Made by a program: the position numbers and the translations under genes
The notes under the pieces: generated by a model
Databases searched by the model: none
Told to the model about the DNA's origin: nothing
Seen by the model: only the letters and a program-made list of their open reading frames with translations
From: Notamacropus eugenii
Lineage: Eukaryota; Chordata; Mammalia; Diprotodontia; Macropodidae
NCBI RefSeq assembly: GCF_028372415.1
Contig: NC_092875.1
Span: forward strand, 34,366,817-34,430,816
Direction of reading: 5' to 3'
Length of the DNA stretch: 64,000 bases
Part shown: piece by piece, positions 9,330 to 21,884 of the stretch
Numbering within the stretch: the first letter of the stretch is position 1
Layout: every line of letters begins with the position of its first letter

Positions 9330-10480
9330 TTAAAAAATGAACTTAACCAAAATCACACAGTCAAAGCATAACTCTTTCCTCAGCTGGTCTAACCCCTTTC
9401 CTCTTCTCCTTGCTGTCCCTCTTGTCTATCTCTACATGATCAAAGGATCATCAATTTATGGCTGGAATGGACCTTTAAAGTCATCTAATCTAGTCCCCTA
9501 ATTTTACAGATGGAGAAATCAAGTTGAGTGATATACCCAAAGTCACATGAGTAGGAAATGACCAAGCCAGAATTCTGACTCCAAAAGACACTGATGCCTT
9601 TCACATCTTCTGGTGCCACTGGTGCCAGAGTACTCAAGTTTTCCTTCAGTCCTCAAAGTCATTTGCGTCTTCCATGTTGTATAAAGCATCTTCCCTGCTT
9701 ATCATAATGCCAGGTTCTTCTTTGGACTTCCTGTGCTCCATCCTTCCCAATGCTACTGACCTTCCTATACTCCCTAGTTCCCTTTCCCAGAAACAGCTAA
9801 AGTCTCTATGGCTGAGTCTCCCAGAATCTCTCCTTGGAGAGCCTTACCAACTACAGGTGGGTCCCAAGAACTGGAGAAAAGAGCCTGGAGGTGGAGGAAT
9901 GGGACAGTTAATGCAGATCAGTGGTGAAAGTTAACTTGTAGACAACCCTGGAGATAACACACTATGTTATCTCCAAAGCTTAATTGCCTTTATCCAGCAG
10001 CTCATTTTAAAACTCTAACAAAGGCTAAAGCAAGCGAGTTAATAAATAATACAAATTATTCACTTTCCTCTTTGATTTGTGATTCTCTTATCTCCCCTAT
10101 TATTACAGTTGGAACTGAAACCATCTTGCCCCAAGGGAGTGTACCTAACACAAATTTTGGGAAAGATCGTCCAAGAGGAGGGGTAGGAGGAGACTTGGTT
10201 TATCATCAGGCCCACAAGGAAATATAGCTCTTCTTATTTCTCAGGTAAAAATGTTTTCCCTAATGGGATACAGAACTATCCCATTTAGAGTATTTTTAAG
10301 GAATAAAAAGCAGTTAAGGAGTTAAACTATTGGCTAATCAGGTAATTAGCATTTTAAAGGGAAATGATAAGATCTGATAACACTTGTGGCTCAAAACCCA
10401 AGTTAAAACTGGTTTACACAAAAATGTACTAATCCTTCTGAATCCAATAATTCTCTCTCCTCACAGATTATAGAATCTTT
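9330..10480. other. Intergenic, MIR fragment then AT-rich unclassified sequence
   Basis: An antisense MIR-type fragment at 9430-9600 ('cccctaattttacagatggagaaatc'). From 9960 to 10480 the sequence is AT-rich and non-repetitive, with homeodomain-like words ('ggtaattagcatttt', 'ttaaggagttaaac'). No gene is supported. Confidence 0.4.
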
Positions 10481-10772
10481 TCCTTAATCTCTCATCTACC
10501 TCCACTTAGAAGTATGCGTCTTTTCTTCTGTCTGTCGCTGTTCCTTCCCCCACCCAATCCTTCCTCCTTCTGCCTTTCTCCTTTCTTCTGATACGGCATT
10601 GGCCAGGTAAATTAACTGGGTTTTCAACATATATTCTGCTGCTGCAGTGCTTGTGGACATATATAAATTGTATATGCATATATAATTAAACTTTAATCGC
10701 TTAAAACTATATACTAAGACTTTGGGGTCAATTTGTGTATGTAGAATTTTTTTCACCTGCTCTCCCAGTTGT

Positions 10773-10828
<56 letters not shown>
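10773..10828. repeat. (GATA)n microsatellite
   Basis: About 14 perfect TAGA/GATA units, then a degenerate tail to 10843. Confidence 0.97.
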
Positions 10829-10849
10829 GCAGATAGATGGATGACTGCT

Positions 10850-12040
10850 TTCATCTAACCAGAAGGAGAACCTTCCTCTGATATTGAGGACCAATTAACA
10901 GGATATGGTATGCCAATTTCTTCAGTGAAACTGAACACACATCCTCACATTTAGCCTCATCAGCCTACCAGAGATTCTTATGTCCCTGAGAGATTCCCCT
11001 AACTTGCCTGAGCCTGAACTGTGTCTCATTATACCCTGAGCGCCGTATTAAATCTGTGGATTTAAGAATATTTTCATTGAAGCAGCATACAGTGATGGAA
11101 AATGGAGTCAGGAAAACCTGAGTTTATCAAGTTATTTATATGTTTGTCTTCTATTATAATGTAACATTGACCAAGTTGCCTCAAGCAGCTGTGGTCCTGG
11201 GATACCCCTTTTCAGGGAGTCCGTACTAAGATGTTATAGTTTCTAAGACTTTATCAATAGATATAGTTCATATATACAAAAGTTTTGAGGGTGGGAAGAG
11301 TTCTCTATAATTTTTAAGAATATGAAGGGTTCCTTAGACCAAAAAGTTCAAAAATCTTTGTACTAAATCAGAGAGATGTTCTTTTGAAGTTCCTGATGCT
11401 AATGAAATCTCATACCCTTCACTTTTAAAAACGCATTTACTGCTAAATAATAAAGGAAAACATCACTAATGCCAGGAACCTGGCAGAAGCAGGAAAGCAA
11501 TATGAGTACAACCATGTAAATGGGAAGAAAGAGAAAATAATCCAAACTGAATGATGGGAAATTATGAAGACCAAGGTCAGTCTCAAAGAAGAGATGAGAA
11601 TGTGCCCCACCCCACTTCTTTGAAGAGGAGAGAGCTTGGGTGTGGGAAGCTGAATATTTCCTATTTCATGTTTCAGGCTTTTTCCATATTGTGGCTGGTT
11701 TTTGTTGAACTGTTTTTTATCCTCCCCCCGGCCTTTGTCATAAGAGAGAGTTCTCTGGGAGGAAAAGAAAGATAATTAATTCACATAGAAACAAAAGATA
11801 TCAATGTCAATTTATTTTCTTTTTAAAGAAGGAGGGAAAAAAAGAAAATATTCCCAGTGATGAGCCGAACACCTGGAAAGCACAATAATTATTCAGCAAC
11901 AAGAAAGCTGTAGCACTAACTGAAACATAGGAGATGAGGATGATTTCTGTAGGATATAATCATTGGGTCCCATTTAGGAAGCAGCTGGTTACCATTATCA
12001 TCCCCATTTCACAGAGAAGGAAACAGAGTCATAGAGAGGT
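10850..12040. other. Intergenic, no feature recognised
   Basis: AT-rich with no clear repeat family apart from a short antisense MIR core at 11990-12050. The 74-residue open frame at 11551 has no recognisable motif and no gene context. Confidence 0.4.
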
Positions 12041-12054
12041 TTTTATATTTTCAG

Positions 12055-12300
12055 GGGCATCTAGGTAGCACAGGGAATAGAACACCAATAGAATAGAAAG
12101 CTCTGGATTCAGGAGGACCTGAGTTCAAATTTGGACTCAGACACTTACTAGTTATGTGACTCTGGGCAAGTCACTTACTCCTGTGTGCCTCAGTTTTCTC
12201 ATCGGCAAAGGAAGTGGCAAACCACGCCAGTATCTTTGCCAAGAAAACCCCAAATGGGGTCACAAAGAGGGGGACACACAACTGAAAAATGACTGAACCC
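12055..12300 (+). repeat. RTE-tailed tRNA-SINE (Mar1-like)
   Basis: A tRNA-like head ('ggggcatctaggtagcacag', 'aggaggacctgagttcaaa', 'gtgactctgggcaagtcactt') is joined to a tail that reads 'gccaagaaaaccccaaatgg' and 'ggtcacaaagag'. That composite is the marsupial SINE whose tail matches an RTE LINE. Antisense copies occur at 16495, 20395, 20550, 32610, 40290, 43137 and 51640. Confidence 0.75.
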
Positions 12301-12329
12301 AATTAGTCTACCCTCTTTATCTCTACCTT

Positions 12330-14060
12330 TTGGCTTCCCTGCTTTGCTGTCTCAGCTCAGTTCTCACATTCTACAAGAAACCTTTCCCAATCCCTCTTAA
12401 TTCTAGCCTCTTCTCTCTGTGGATCACTCCCAATTTATCTTCTCTATAACTTGTTTATAGATAATTGTTTGCATGCCATCCCATTATATTGTGAGTTCCT
12501 CAAGAGCACACAGTAGGTGCACAGTATTTCTTATACTTACTACAGTGCAATAACAAGCTTGTTGACTGATGGACTTCCTCACCTGTATCGTGAGAGGAGT
12601 GGATGGCCTCTCACTCCTTCCAGTTCAATATTCCGTCTCCAGTTTATATCTTACATCAATACCTTTAAATATGTTCCAAAGATCAGGTTTTAAAACTTCC
12701 CTACAGTCTTCTTCAAATCAAACATGCAGGTTGTTTTCCCTTTGCAAAAGGATTGGTATCAAATAAACTCTGACCTTTTCTGCAAGTAAAGGCAAAGGCA
12801 ACTAAGATTGAAGGAATGCTAAAATAGATCCTAAGAACCCTGGGATTCTTTAGTGGGTAAAGAATGTTGGTCCTTTGAGAAAGGGCGGGCTGGTACAGAT
12901 TTTATGGGGAGGAATATTTTGGCATTACCTGCATTTTCATGTTGCATTGACTTTTGTGGGGTGTGTATGTATCAGACTGACTGGTTTTAGATTCTGAGAT
13001 TAAGAACTTTTTTAATTTAAAATGCCCCCTGCCCTTCTCATCCAGGAACATGCCTCTTCTATGCCAGCCCTCTTCTCCCATTCTTTCTTGGGGGCCTCCA
13101 TGTTGAAGTAGGGGCCCAGACTGACTCCCCTCCTGGCTCTTCACCTCCACCCCTATATAGGTACCTTTCCCCTCTTCCCCACCTTTTTAAACTTTTTTTG
13201 TGTATCATTTCCCCATTAAAATATAAGGTCCTTGAGGGCAGGGACCAGTTTTCTTTTTTGCTTGTATTATGGTGCCTAGCACATAGTAGGTGCTTGCTGC
13301 CTGGCCTATCTTCCTGTCTTCCAGCTCTTTCTCCCCCTGCACCGTCATCCTGCCATCACAATATGTAGAATACAAGCTCATTGCAAGTAAGAATTAGTTC
13401 ATTCTTTGTACTTGTATACCCACCACAGTGACTGGCACTGGTGTTTCAATAAATACTATTGATTGGTTGGTCCCTGTACAAATAGAACTGGCTTTCTGGG
13501 TGCTCTTCATATAGGCTACAGTGTCCCATCTCTGCCTTTACATTGGAAGTTCCCCATGCCTGAAATGCATTCCCTCCTCACCCTTATCTTGAAGGAAATC
13601 TCTACTTTTCAGGTCTTAGCTGGATGACCATCTTCTACACATGAAGTCCTTCCTGATCCCTTCAACACTAATGCTTTCCCGTACCAAATTACCTTCTGTT
13701 TGTTTGTTTTTTAATATGAGGACTAGGGAAGTGACTTATGTTTTGGGTTTTTTTTAAATAGAAAACTCCAAGATGAGAAAATTCCCTCTCCAGTGAATGT
13801 CACCTTCTATGTTGCCTGGTGCCTAGCCAGAGTCATATAGCCAGTATATATCAGTTAATACTTGGACCCAGGTCTTCCTGGCTCCAAAGTTAGCTCTGTA
13901 TGCACCGTTCCCTCTTCCTTTTTACATACATATTGTCTCCTCTGATAAAATGTAAGCTCTTTCTGGTGAGGGACCACTTCATTTTGTTATCTCCTGTACC
14001 TACCCCAGTGCAAAGAACATAGTAAGTGCTTGATAAACACTTGCTGATTACATGACTAAT
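12330..14060 (+). repeat. Cluster of sense L2-like 3' ends with one antisense MIR
   Basis: At least four L2-like 3' ends are recognisable by 'gagggcaggg', 'tgcctagcacatagtaggtgctt' and 'aataaatactattga' motifs, near 12330-12565, 13165-13310, 13320-13475 and 13930-14055. An antisense MIR fragment lies at 13750-13900. Between them, 12600-13150 shows nothing definite. Confidence 0.65.
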
Positions 14061-14069
14061 GTGGAAATA

Positions 14070-14980
14070 TGTTTTGCATGACTACACATGAATCACCTAT
14101 AGCAAACTGCATTCTTAGTAAGGGGGATGGAAAAAGACGGAGGGAGAGAATTTAGAACTCAAAATTTTAAAAAAAAGAATGGTAAAAATTATTTTTACAT
14201 GTAATTGAGGCAAAAAATAAGATATGAAAAGAAATATTTTTTTTTAAAGATAAATACTTGTTGATTGAGGACCATTCTGTATTCATCTTGGGTTCATGAC
14301 TTGCCATGGCCAAGGAGTCCTTCACCAAGTGACCAGAATGCTGGTGACAATCCCCTCCATCCTTGGCTTGGAGAAGAGACTTGGTCTGCTTCTGAGTGGG
14401 ACTTTCTAGCTTGGAAGAATTTGCCAGACCTTGTACCCCACTGGGGTAGCCTTCAAGATCCCAGGATCACCTCCATCCTCCATTGAGTACCTAAGTTACA
14501 CCCATGGACAAATATCAAAAGCACTGTGACCTGTATTGTTGCAAGGAACACTAAACTCCATGTGATCACAGAACCACCAGGATATATGAATGAAGGAATG
14601 AAATGAAATGAGTACCATTAGGTACTTCCTCCTGTAAGCCAGGCCTTGTGCTAAGCATGGGCACACAAGGATGAGGCAGCTCCTGCCCTCCAGAAGAAGG
14701 GAACAAGCAGGTATTCAATACTACTATGTGCCAAGTACTATGCTAGGTGCTTTACCAGTATTATCGAATTTGACTCTCACAGCAACCCTGGGAGACAGGT
14801 GCTATTTTGATCCCCATTATACAGTTAAGAAAACTCAGGCAGTCAGAAGTTAAGGTCCAATTTGTGCAGAGTCACATCACTGGAAAATGTCTGAGGCAGG
14901 ATTTAAGGTCAGGTCTTCTTGACTTCAAGTCCGTCACTCTGAGCATTTTGGCGCCATCTGCTGCCAAGAGTCTTACGTTT
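14070..14980 (-). repeat. Unclassified stretch then antisense L2/MIR fragments
   Basis: 14070-14580 has no feature I recognise. From 14585 an antisense L2-like piece ('gccaggccttgtgctaagcatggg') is followed by an antisense CORE-SINE at 14710-14965 ('tactatgtgccaagtactatgctaggtgc', 'ccccattatacagttaagaaaac'). Confidence 0.55.
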
Positions 14981-14984
14981 TAAT

Positions 14985-15235
14985 GCATTTATTTGAGCAA
15001 AATGTTCAAACTTTTCCCAAGATTCTACAACTGTACCTTATGCAAATTATGTTTAAATATTTATCAAATTTTAAATACTTATTTAAACTAGTGTATTTTC
15101 ATGTTAAAAATAAAATTAAATATTAAATTTAGGTTGAAAATGAAATATTTCTCAAACTTTATTAAACATGTATATTTATTATTAAATATCAAATATTTGT
15201 TGTCATGATAGCTCTTTATGGGTAGATGACATAAT
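14985..15235. other. AT-rich stretch
   Basis: About 80% A+T with repeated 'aaatatt/tattaaa' words from 15040 to 15195. No gene or repeat family identified. Confidence 0.5.
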
Positions 15236-15239
15236 AGGA

Positions 15240-16430
15240 GCATGAGGGTAAGAAGTGGAAGGAACCTTAGAAAACAAGCCCTTCAACCCTCTTCTTTTGC
15301 AGAGAAGGAAACTCTAAGCGAGTCCCTTTGGTAGAAACTTATAAGCGCAGATGAAAGATGAAAATCTGCCCTCAGAGGCCAGAAAGTCACAGAGATCACA
15401 AAAGCTCAAGTTGGAAAGAACCTTAGGCATTATCTAGTTTCCGTTTTGCCCTGCCACCAGCAGCCCTGCTCATTTTACAGATGAGAAAATTGAATAAAAC
15501 CCCAAGAGGTTAATACACTTGCCCCAAAGGCACATAGAATAAGTCCAGTTACTTTTCCACATGATAGTCCTTGAAATGGTTGAAGAGGGATCTTGTCGCT
15601 CCCTCCACCCTAGCAGAATATCTTGTCCAAGGTCAGAGTTGTAACTTGCCTAAACAAACAGGACTTTGCCCAGAGTACTATCTTGGGGCAAAGAGGAGAT
15701 GCTTCCCCGCTGCAGCGATAACTGTATCTTTAGGATAGTAGAAACTAGAGGTTAAAGGGACTTTAAAGGCCATCTAACTTAATCCCCTCATTTTACAGAT
15801 GAGGGAATTGAGGTACTAGGAGGTTAATCCTTGCTTCCCGGTGTACCACACAGTCCTAGGTCACCACTCCCGGGTGTCACCGTACTGCTGTGCTCCTCTC
15901 TTGGAGTCCAGTTTCTACTGTAACCCTTCCCATGTGAGAGATGGACTTTCTAAGGGATGGGCTCCCCCACCTCTGGACATAGCTACCTATAGTAAGACAG
16001 CATGGTATAGTGGATAGAGCTCTGAATTTGGAGTGACAAAGACCTGGATTCAAATCCTGTCTCAAGACGCTTGCTAGCTGTGTGACTCTGGGCAAGTCAC
16101 ATAAATCTGTTTGCCTCAGTGTCCTGAACTGTAAAATAAGCATAATAAGAGCACCCGTCTCACATGGCTGTGAAAATAATAATAATAGCACTACTAGTTA
16201 GCACACTGTACTAAGCACTTTACAAATATTATTTCACTGGTTCACACATGCCCAGAAGATATCATTAGCTCCATTTTACACTTTAGGAAACAGAGACAAA
16301 CAGAGGTTACCTGACTTGCCCAAGGCCACATAGCTAGTAAATACCTATGGCCAGATTAGAACTCGAGTCTTCCTGACTCCAGGCCTAGTGTTTTACCCAC
16401 TGTGACTACCTAGCTACAAATAAGATGACA
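15240..16430. repeat. CORE-SINE cluster (both orientations)
   Basis: Antisense MIR-type fragments lie at 15270-15560 and 15730-15835. A well-preserved sense THER1/MIR copy lies at 15990-16185 ('acagcatggtatagtggatagagc', 'tgactctgggcaagtcac', 'aactgtaaaataagcataataagagc'). An antisense copy lies at 16195-16425 ('actaagcactttacaaatattatttc', 'gacttgcccaaggccacatagctag'). Confidence 0.7.
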
Positions 16431-16494
16431 TCTGTAAACAGTTTTGTAAACTTAAAAATGCTATCAAAATGTTGTCTTATTATTATACTAATAT

Positions 16495-16745
16495 GCAGTT
16501 GTTTTTCAGTCACATCCAGCTCTTTGTGACCCCATTTGGGGTTTTCTTGGCAAAGATACTAGAGTGGTTTGTCACTTCTTCTCCAGCTCATTTTACAGAT
16601 GAGGAAACTGAGGCAAAGAGAATGAAGTGACTTGCCATGGGTCACACAGCCGGTAAGTATCCGAGGGCAGATTTGAACTCAGAAAGTTGAGTCTTCCTGA
16701 CTCCAGGCCAGGCAATCTATCCACTGTACCCCCTAGCTGCTCCAT
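16495..16745 (-). repeat. RTE-tailed tRNA-SINE, antisense
   Basis: Nearly full-length antisense copy, from 'cagtcacatccagctctttgtgac' and 'ggggttttcttggcaaagatac' through 'gacttgccatgggtcacacagc' to 'ctatccactgtacc…tagctgc'. Confidence 0.85.
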
Positions 16746-16749
16746 ATGA

Positions 16750-17300
16750 ATGCTACATTATTATATTATTTGTATATTATGCATATTCATATTGCATTAA
16801 TATGAACATTAATTGTTAGTACACTCCGTGCTTCTTCCCAGGCCATGTCCTCATTTACCCCAGGTACCAAAATTCTGAGTTATGACTCTGCCCAAAGTAA
16901 AAAATACAGCAAGTGACAGAGCCAAGGATAAATAAATTAATGATAGGCGTTATCATTGTACATAATATATATATGTTCACTATGTGCCAGGAACTGTGCT
17001 AAGTTCTGAGTTTCAGACTTTGATTCCCTGACTAAAAGAAGCATGTTTCTTCTTTGAAAAGCATACTTTTAAATTGTTAAATGAACAATTAATAAGTTTC
17101 AGAGGAGGGGCTGATCTGCATTGGCAAAGGGAATCCTTCCCTGGAAGGTTCCTATATAACACTGAAATCACGGGACTAGAAAAAAAACCAATCATCAAAA
17201 AACCCAAACATTTCACTGGACAAAAAGGACAATGAACAGCCACAACAGAAGGGCTGCGTGTGAAACTGGGAACCTCTAGCGAATGAATGGTGATTCTCCA
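16750..17300. other. Intergenic, AT-rich, no feature recognised
   Basis: Contains short TA-rich runs (16965-16976) and a fragment resembling 'actatgtgccaggaactgtgctaag' (antisense L2-like, 16980-17005). Nothing else. Confidence 0.4.
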
Positions 17301-18300
17301 GCATCATTCTTTCTATTCTGTGCATTTGTATAAAGGTGCCCTTGGTCTGGGCTATTGGGGTGTAAGCTCCCTAAAAGCAGGGCCTGTCTCACTTTTGTCT
17401 GCGTCTCCAGCCCTTATTAATTAGTACAGGGCCTGCTACACCAGAGATGCTCAATAAGTGCTTATGGATGGATGGATCGATATAAATCTCTCCACTTGGC
17501 ATGGAAAGCTCTGTATAACTTGGCTTTTCCTATTTTCCTGATCTTGTGTTACTCACTCCCTTCCTCACACTCTACAAATCAGAAACGCTGGCCTCACATG
17601 TGAAAGCCCATCTCTGTGACTTTGTACTGGTTGTCCCTTATGCCTGGAATGCTTTCCATTCTCACCCTCACCTCTTAAAGTCCCTTTTTTTCTTCAAGAC
17701 TCATCTCAGGTACCACTTTCTGCTGGAGACCTTTCCCAGTGCTCCCAACTGTTAGTGCTTTCTTATTATCCAAGACGACTTTCCACGGACTCTATAATTA
17801 TATATCTACTTAAGTAATGTTGGCTCTCACACTAGAATAGAAGCTCCTTAAGGACAGAGACTGGTTTTTGCCATGTGGGGAATGTTCTCCCTCCTCAACT
17901 CTTCTTACTGACTTCTCGGACTTCAAGTCCCAACTAAAATCCCATGTTATATGGGAAGCTTTTCCCAACCCCTCTTCATTCTTGTGCCTTCCCTCTGTTA
18001 ATTATTTCCTATTTTTCTTGTATAAATATATATGCATATATTGACTATTGTTTATATTATAAATATATATGTATATGTATATGTGTATGTGTGTATTAGA
18101 TCGTGAACTCCTTGTGGGTACATATTGTCTTTTTCCCTTTTTTGTATCTCCAACTTAGCACAGTGCCTGGCATACAGTAAGTACTTAACACTTGTTTATT
18201 AATTGATTTTGCATGTGTGTTCACAGAGTCTAGCACATTGCATGGCACATAATGGGCACTTAATAAGACCAGATGCTTTATTAATCATTCCCTCATCAAA
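17300..18300 (+). repeat. Tandemly arranged sense L2-like 3' ends
   Basis: Three L2-like tails follow one another ('agcagggcctgtctc…caataagtgctt' to 17470; 'gaagctccttaaggacagagac' at 17840-17870; 'cagtgcctggcatacagtaagtactt' at 18160-18190). They include the upstream 'cctcacatgtgaaagcccatctctgtgac' part and a TA/TG microsatellite at 18025-18095. Confidence 0.65.
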
Positions 18301-19720
18301 GGTTGTTGAATGCCTCTCATAAAAAGAAGCAATCGTAGTTTACTGAAATCTATAGCATTGTCTTACACGCGCACACACACACAGAAGAAAACCAGCATCT
18401 CCTTCTGGAGTCTTAGATAAGGGCAGAAGAAAAATCACCTAATTTGTTCCAAGAAGGGGGCTTATGTAAAGGCATCCAGCATCCAAGAAAAGCTTTGGCA
18501 ACTGCAGCAAAATCTCTAAAGATGTCTATGACAGGAAGGTCCCCTCCAGACTTAGAAGTGTCCAAAGGCAACATCAGTGGTGAATTGTTCATTGATTTAT
18601 TAAGACCCAGAATGAGGAAGAGTCTCCCCAAAGAGGACTCTCAAATTCTACCAATGAATTCACAGCCTCATACTCATCAGCCTTGGTACTTCCAGTTTAT
18701 GAGATCAAAAAAGGGATTGCAAGGGAGTCTGGTTGGGTTGAGACAATGCTCCTCGTTCTTTGGAAACTCTTCAGGAAAGCCCATGATGGTAGCAAGCAAG
18801 GAGTGATGCTTCAATTAGACTTTAATAAGTCATGGAAGACAAATGGCATCAGGACAGGAGGAGGGCTGGTAGAGGGAGGCAGACAGCCTGGGGAAGATAA
18901 CAGGTATGGAGAAGGCACAGAGTCAGTTACATAACCTCATCTGGGCAGCACTTGGGCAGCATGGACTCTACCAGTTGGACGAGTGGTCAAGAGGCAGGCG
19001 TCTGGGATTTTAGATGGAGGGTGGACTAACTGTTATCTGTGCCACCTTTGGCTTAGTTCAGTGGCACATTAACACCATCTCCAAGTTATCATCACAACCT
19101 TAGGCTTAGTTCATTTGCATCACATTTTGCTGGGTTACCCCAAGCTTATCTGCAACTTTCAGACCAAAGGCAGTTAGCAGGATGAGGCATCTTCACACTG
19201 GCTACCATCGCCTAAGGGGACCTCAGTCCCCGTGGACTAAGTTGCCTGTGGTTTTTCTATGATCCCCTAATTTATGGGACAGTTTGTGACTTCTGGGTTT
19301 CCCATTTGAAATTTTATTTCCTACTATTATTCCTTATATTAGCTGGTTATAAATTTACCATACTAACTGGAGTGGAGTAGGGAAAGGGGATCAGAGGAGG
19401 CAGAGAAAGATACCATTTCAACCCAAATGGGAAGGGAAAAGAAATAAGCATGTGCCAGGGACTGGGTTACATGCTTTACAAATAGTCTCCTCACAACAAC
19501 CCTGCCAGGTAAATCCAGGGCAGAAGTAACAGCTGATCTGATATTCCCCTCTTCAGATTTCTTATAGTGTCTTATTTGAGTGTCTCCATTTAATTAGATT
19601 CAAAGTGTTTATTAAAGATCAAGGTGAGAAGTACTGTGACTTAGTATTTAAAGGTCTGGCCTTAGAGGCTGGGGTCCGTGTCTCACTTCTGATTTGTACT
19701 GACTATGCCCTTAAGCAATC
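18300..19720. other. Intergenic, little recognised
   Basis: A short CA run lies at 18370-18382 and a degenerate CORE-SINE fragment near 19620-19720. The 120-residue open frame at 18444-18806 has no domain, no splice context and no family I recognise; chance is the simplest explanation. Confidence 0.4.
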
Positions 19721-20159
19721 TCTCAGTACAGAGGGTCAGTAAACTTTTTCTACAAAGGGTCAGATAGTAAATATTTGGAGCTTTATGAGCCAGGAGGCAA
19801 AATCAAGGCCATTGTGTATTTATTTGTAGAACAAGAAAAAACAAATTTCCACAAATTTTTTAATTTACAAAATTCCAAGTATAGTAATGATTGACTACAA
19901 TTATTTGTAACAAAGGTCTTACTAGTGAGAAGAATTAAATTCTTTTGGGGGGGATAATATTTCATTTAATTAAGGTTCAAAGTTAGTATTCCCTATCCAC
20001 AAAATCACTTGCAAAAGTTCATCTATTAGTATTGATCTGTAAGGAGATTTACATATTTCATGTATGAAAATGACTTTTCATGAAGATAGGTCTTGCCAAA
20101 TACCGATATAAATCCATGGGCATATGTTTTAATTAATCTTTAATTGAGCATATTCATCA

Positions 20160-20390
20160 TTGTGTGGGCAGTAGACAGAGCACTGGGCCCAAAATCAGGA
20201 AAACATCATTTTATCATCTGGCCTTAGAGTATGTGACCCTAGGTAAGTCTCTTAGCCTCTATTTCCTCATCTGTAAAATGGGTATCATAATAGCACCTAC
20301 TTCCCAGAGCTGTTGTAAGGATGAAATAAGATAATATTTTTAAAATGCTTAACATAGTACCTGGCACATAGTAGGCTTCATATGTTGTTC
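20160..20390 (+). repeat. MIR/THER1 SINE inside the hAT remnant
   Basis: Good sense copy: 'cagtagacagagcactgggc', 'tatgtgaccctaggtaagtc', 'cctcatctgtaaaatggg', 'cacctacttcccagagctgttgtaagg' and 'gtacctggcacatagtagg'. Confidence 0.85.
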
Positions 20391-20394
20391 ACAT

Positions 20395-20730
20395 GTCCAG
20401 TCATTTTTAATCATGTCTGACTCTTCATGACCCATTTGGGGTTTTCTTGGCAGAGACACTCGAGTGATTTGCCATTTCCTTCTCCAGCTCATTTGACAGA
20501 TGAGGAAACTGAAGTAAATAGCATTAAGTGACTTGACTAGGATCACATAATCATTACCTTCTCCAGTTCATTTTATAGAAGGAGAAACTGAGGCAAACAG
20601 AGTCAAATGATTTGCCCGGGGTCACCCAGCTGGTAAATGTCTGAGGTCAAATCTGAATTCAGGAGGATGAGTCTTCCTGACCCTGGGGCTGGCACTCTAT
20701 CCACTGTGCCACCTAGCTGCCATTTAGGCA
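20395..20730 (-). repeat. Two RTE-tailed SINE copies in tandem, antisense
   Basis: The first copy (20395-20548) runs from 'catgtccagtcatttttaatcatgtctgac' to 'gtgacttgac' and is cut short. A second copy (20550-20725) restarts at 'ccttctccagttcattttatag' and ends with 'atccactgtgccacctagctgcc'. Either two insertions or an internal duplication would explain it. Confidence 0.75.
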
Positions 20731-21489
20731 CCATATATGTGCTGTCATTATCACTCAAAAGGGAAGTCTACTAGATTCTTCTCTTAATAGTGACCTTTTA
20801 GCATGTCATTATATTGCAGATTCTCACTGAAGGTTAACTAGAAGCTCCTCAATTTCACAGTTAAACAAATTTTGAAATATGGAAATTTCTTTTGCTCTTA
20901 CATCAAGGTTCAAAAAGCATTGCTAGAACTGTAGTTTGAGCTCAGAAAATAGACCTGCTGCAGATTTGTGTGAGAGTGGAGATATAGATTCTTGTTTTAA
21001 CTATTGATAGCTCAGGAAGCAGATAAAGCAGTTTGACCTTACTGATCACTCAAATACCATGAGTTGTCACTGAACTAATTTTACTGTAGAATAAGTTTCA
21101 CCTATTGGTACTTTGTTTTGCCTTATAATTTTAGGTTGGATTCATTAAGAAAAATTATTGTCTGCTGCAAAAGTTGATTTCCAAAGCCATTCAGTGTTTG
21201 ATAATAGTGGCTAATAATGGCAGTTTTTATTATTCAGAAAAAAAAATCAATTTCAGTTCTTAGCTCAAAAAATTGTAATTAAACTTTTTTCCCCTCCCCT
21301 TTTCTTCTTTTGATAGGACAGTGCGTTGATAATAAGAAATAAAGAAAATGTGGAAGTACAGTGAAATGCATGGTATTTCAAATATTGTCCAGTGATAAAT
21401 TTTCACATCACAAATTATTGTTCTTTTAATTTTTTTCTTGACAAAAACAGAAAAGATTTGCCAAGGTTTGCAGACCCTTATCTTAGTGC

Positions 21490-21880
21490 TCCCTAAGATT
21501 CTAAGTTACAAAATAGTCACTTGGTCAAAAAGCATTAATCAAATGCTCACTATGAGCCAACATAAATAGAAGGTCCCTACTCTCAAGGAGATGAGAAGGA
21601 AGGGGGGTGGAGTAAAGGGAGAAAGGAGTGACAAGGTAGTGAAGTCCATCCAGTAAGAAGGAGAGCCTGGAAAGGAATGAAGGATGGCTGGCCTGGGGCC
21701 CTTTCTCAAAATAGCAAATCATCAGGAACTCACTAATGAGAGATGGGGAAAGTTGTTCCAGCATAAGGAAGCAAGCTGGGGCATCAGGTATTAAAGCACA
21801 CTGGTAGAGGGATTGTCCTCACCTGGAGTTCTCCAGAGAATGAAATCACAGGTCAGGACTCCCCTTTTCCCTTCTCACTC
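21490..21880 (-). repeat. Antisense L2-like/unclassified repeat
   Basis: Begins like a degenerate L2 antisense end ('aaaagcattaatcaaatgctcactatg'). The later word 'gaatgaaggatggctggcct' recurs at 28938-28960, so this is a dispersed repeat whose family I do not know. Confidence 0.45.
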
Positions 21881-21884
21881 ATGT

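Larger units (their letters stand above)
19730..21481. mobile_element. hAT-type DNA transposon remnant with nested SINEs
   Basis: The left end reads agagGGTCAGTAAACTTTTTCTAC and the right end, reverse-complemented, begins ataaGGGTCTGCAAACC, giving imperfect terminal inverted repeats. Flanks are ctcagtac (19722-19729) and cttagtgc (21482-21489), an 8-bp duplication with two mismatches, as expected of hAT elements. The left terminus resembles eutherian MER3-type ends. The interior is interrupted by a MIR/THER1 SINE and two RTE-tailed SINE pieces, leaving about 1.2 kb of element proper. No transposase frame survives. Confidence 0.6.

Noticed and set aside
18444..18806. 120-codon plus-strand open frame in the intergenic region
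   Set aside because: No motif, no recognisable homologue, no promoter or splice context; length is within chance for a 64-kb window.
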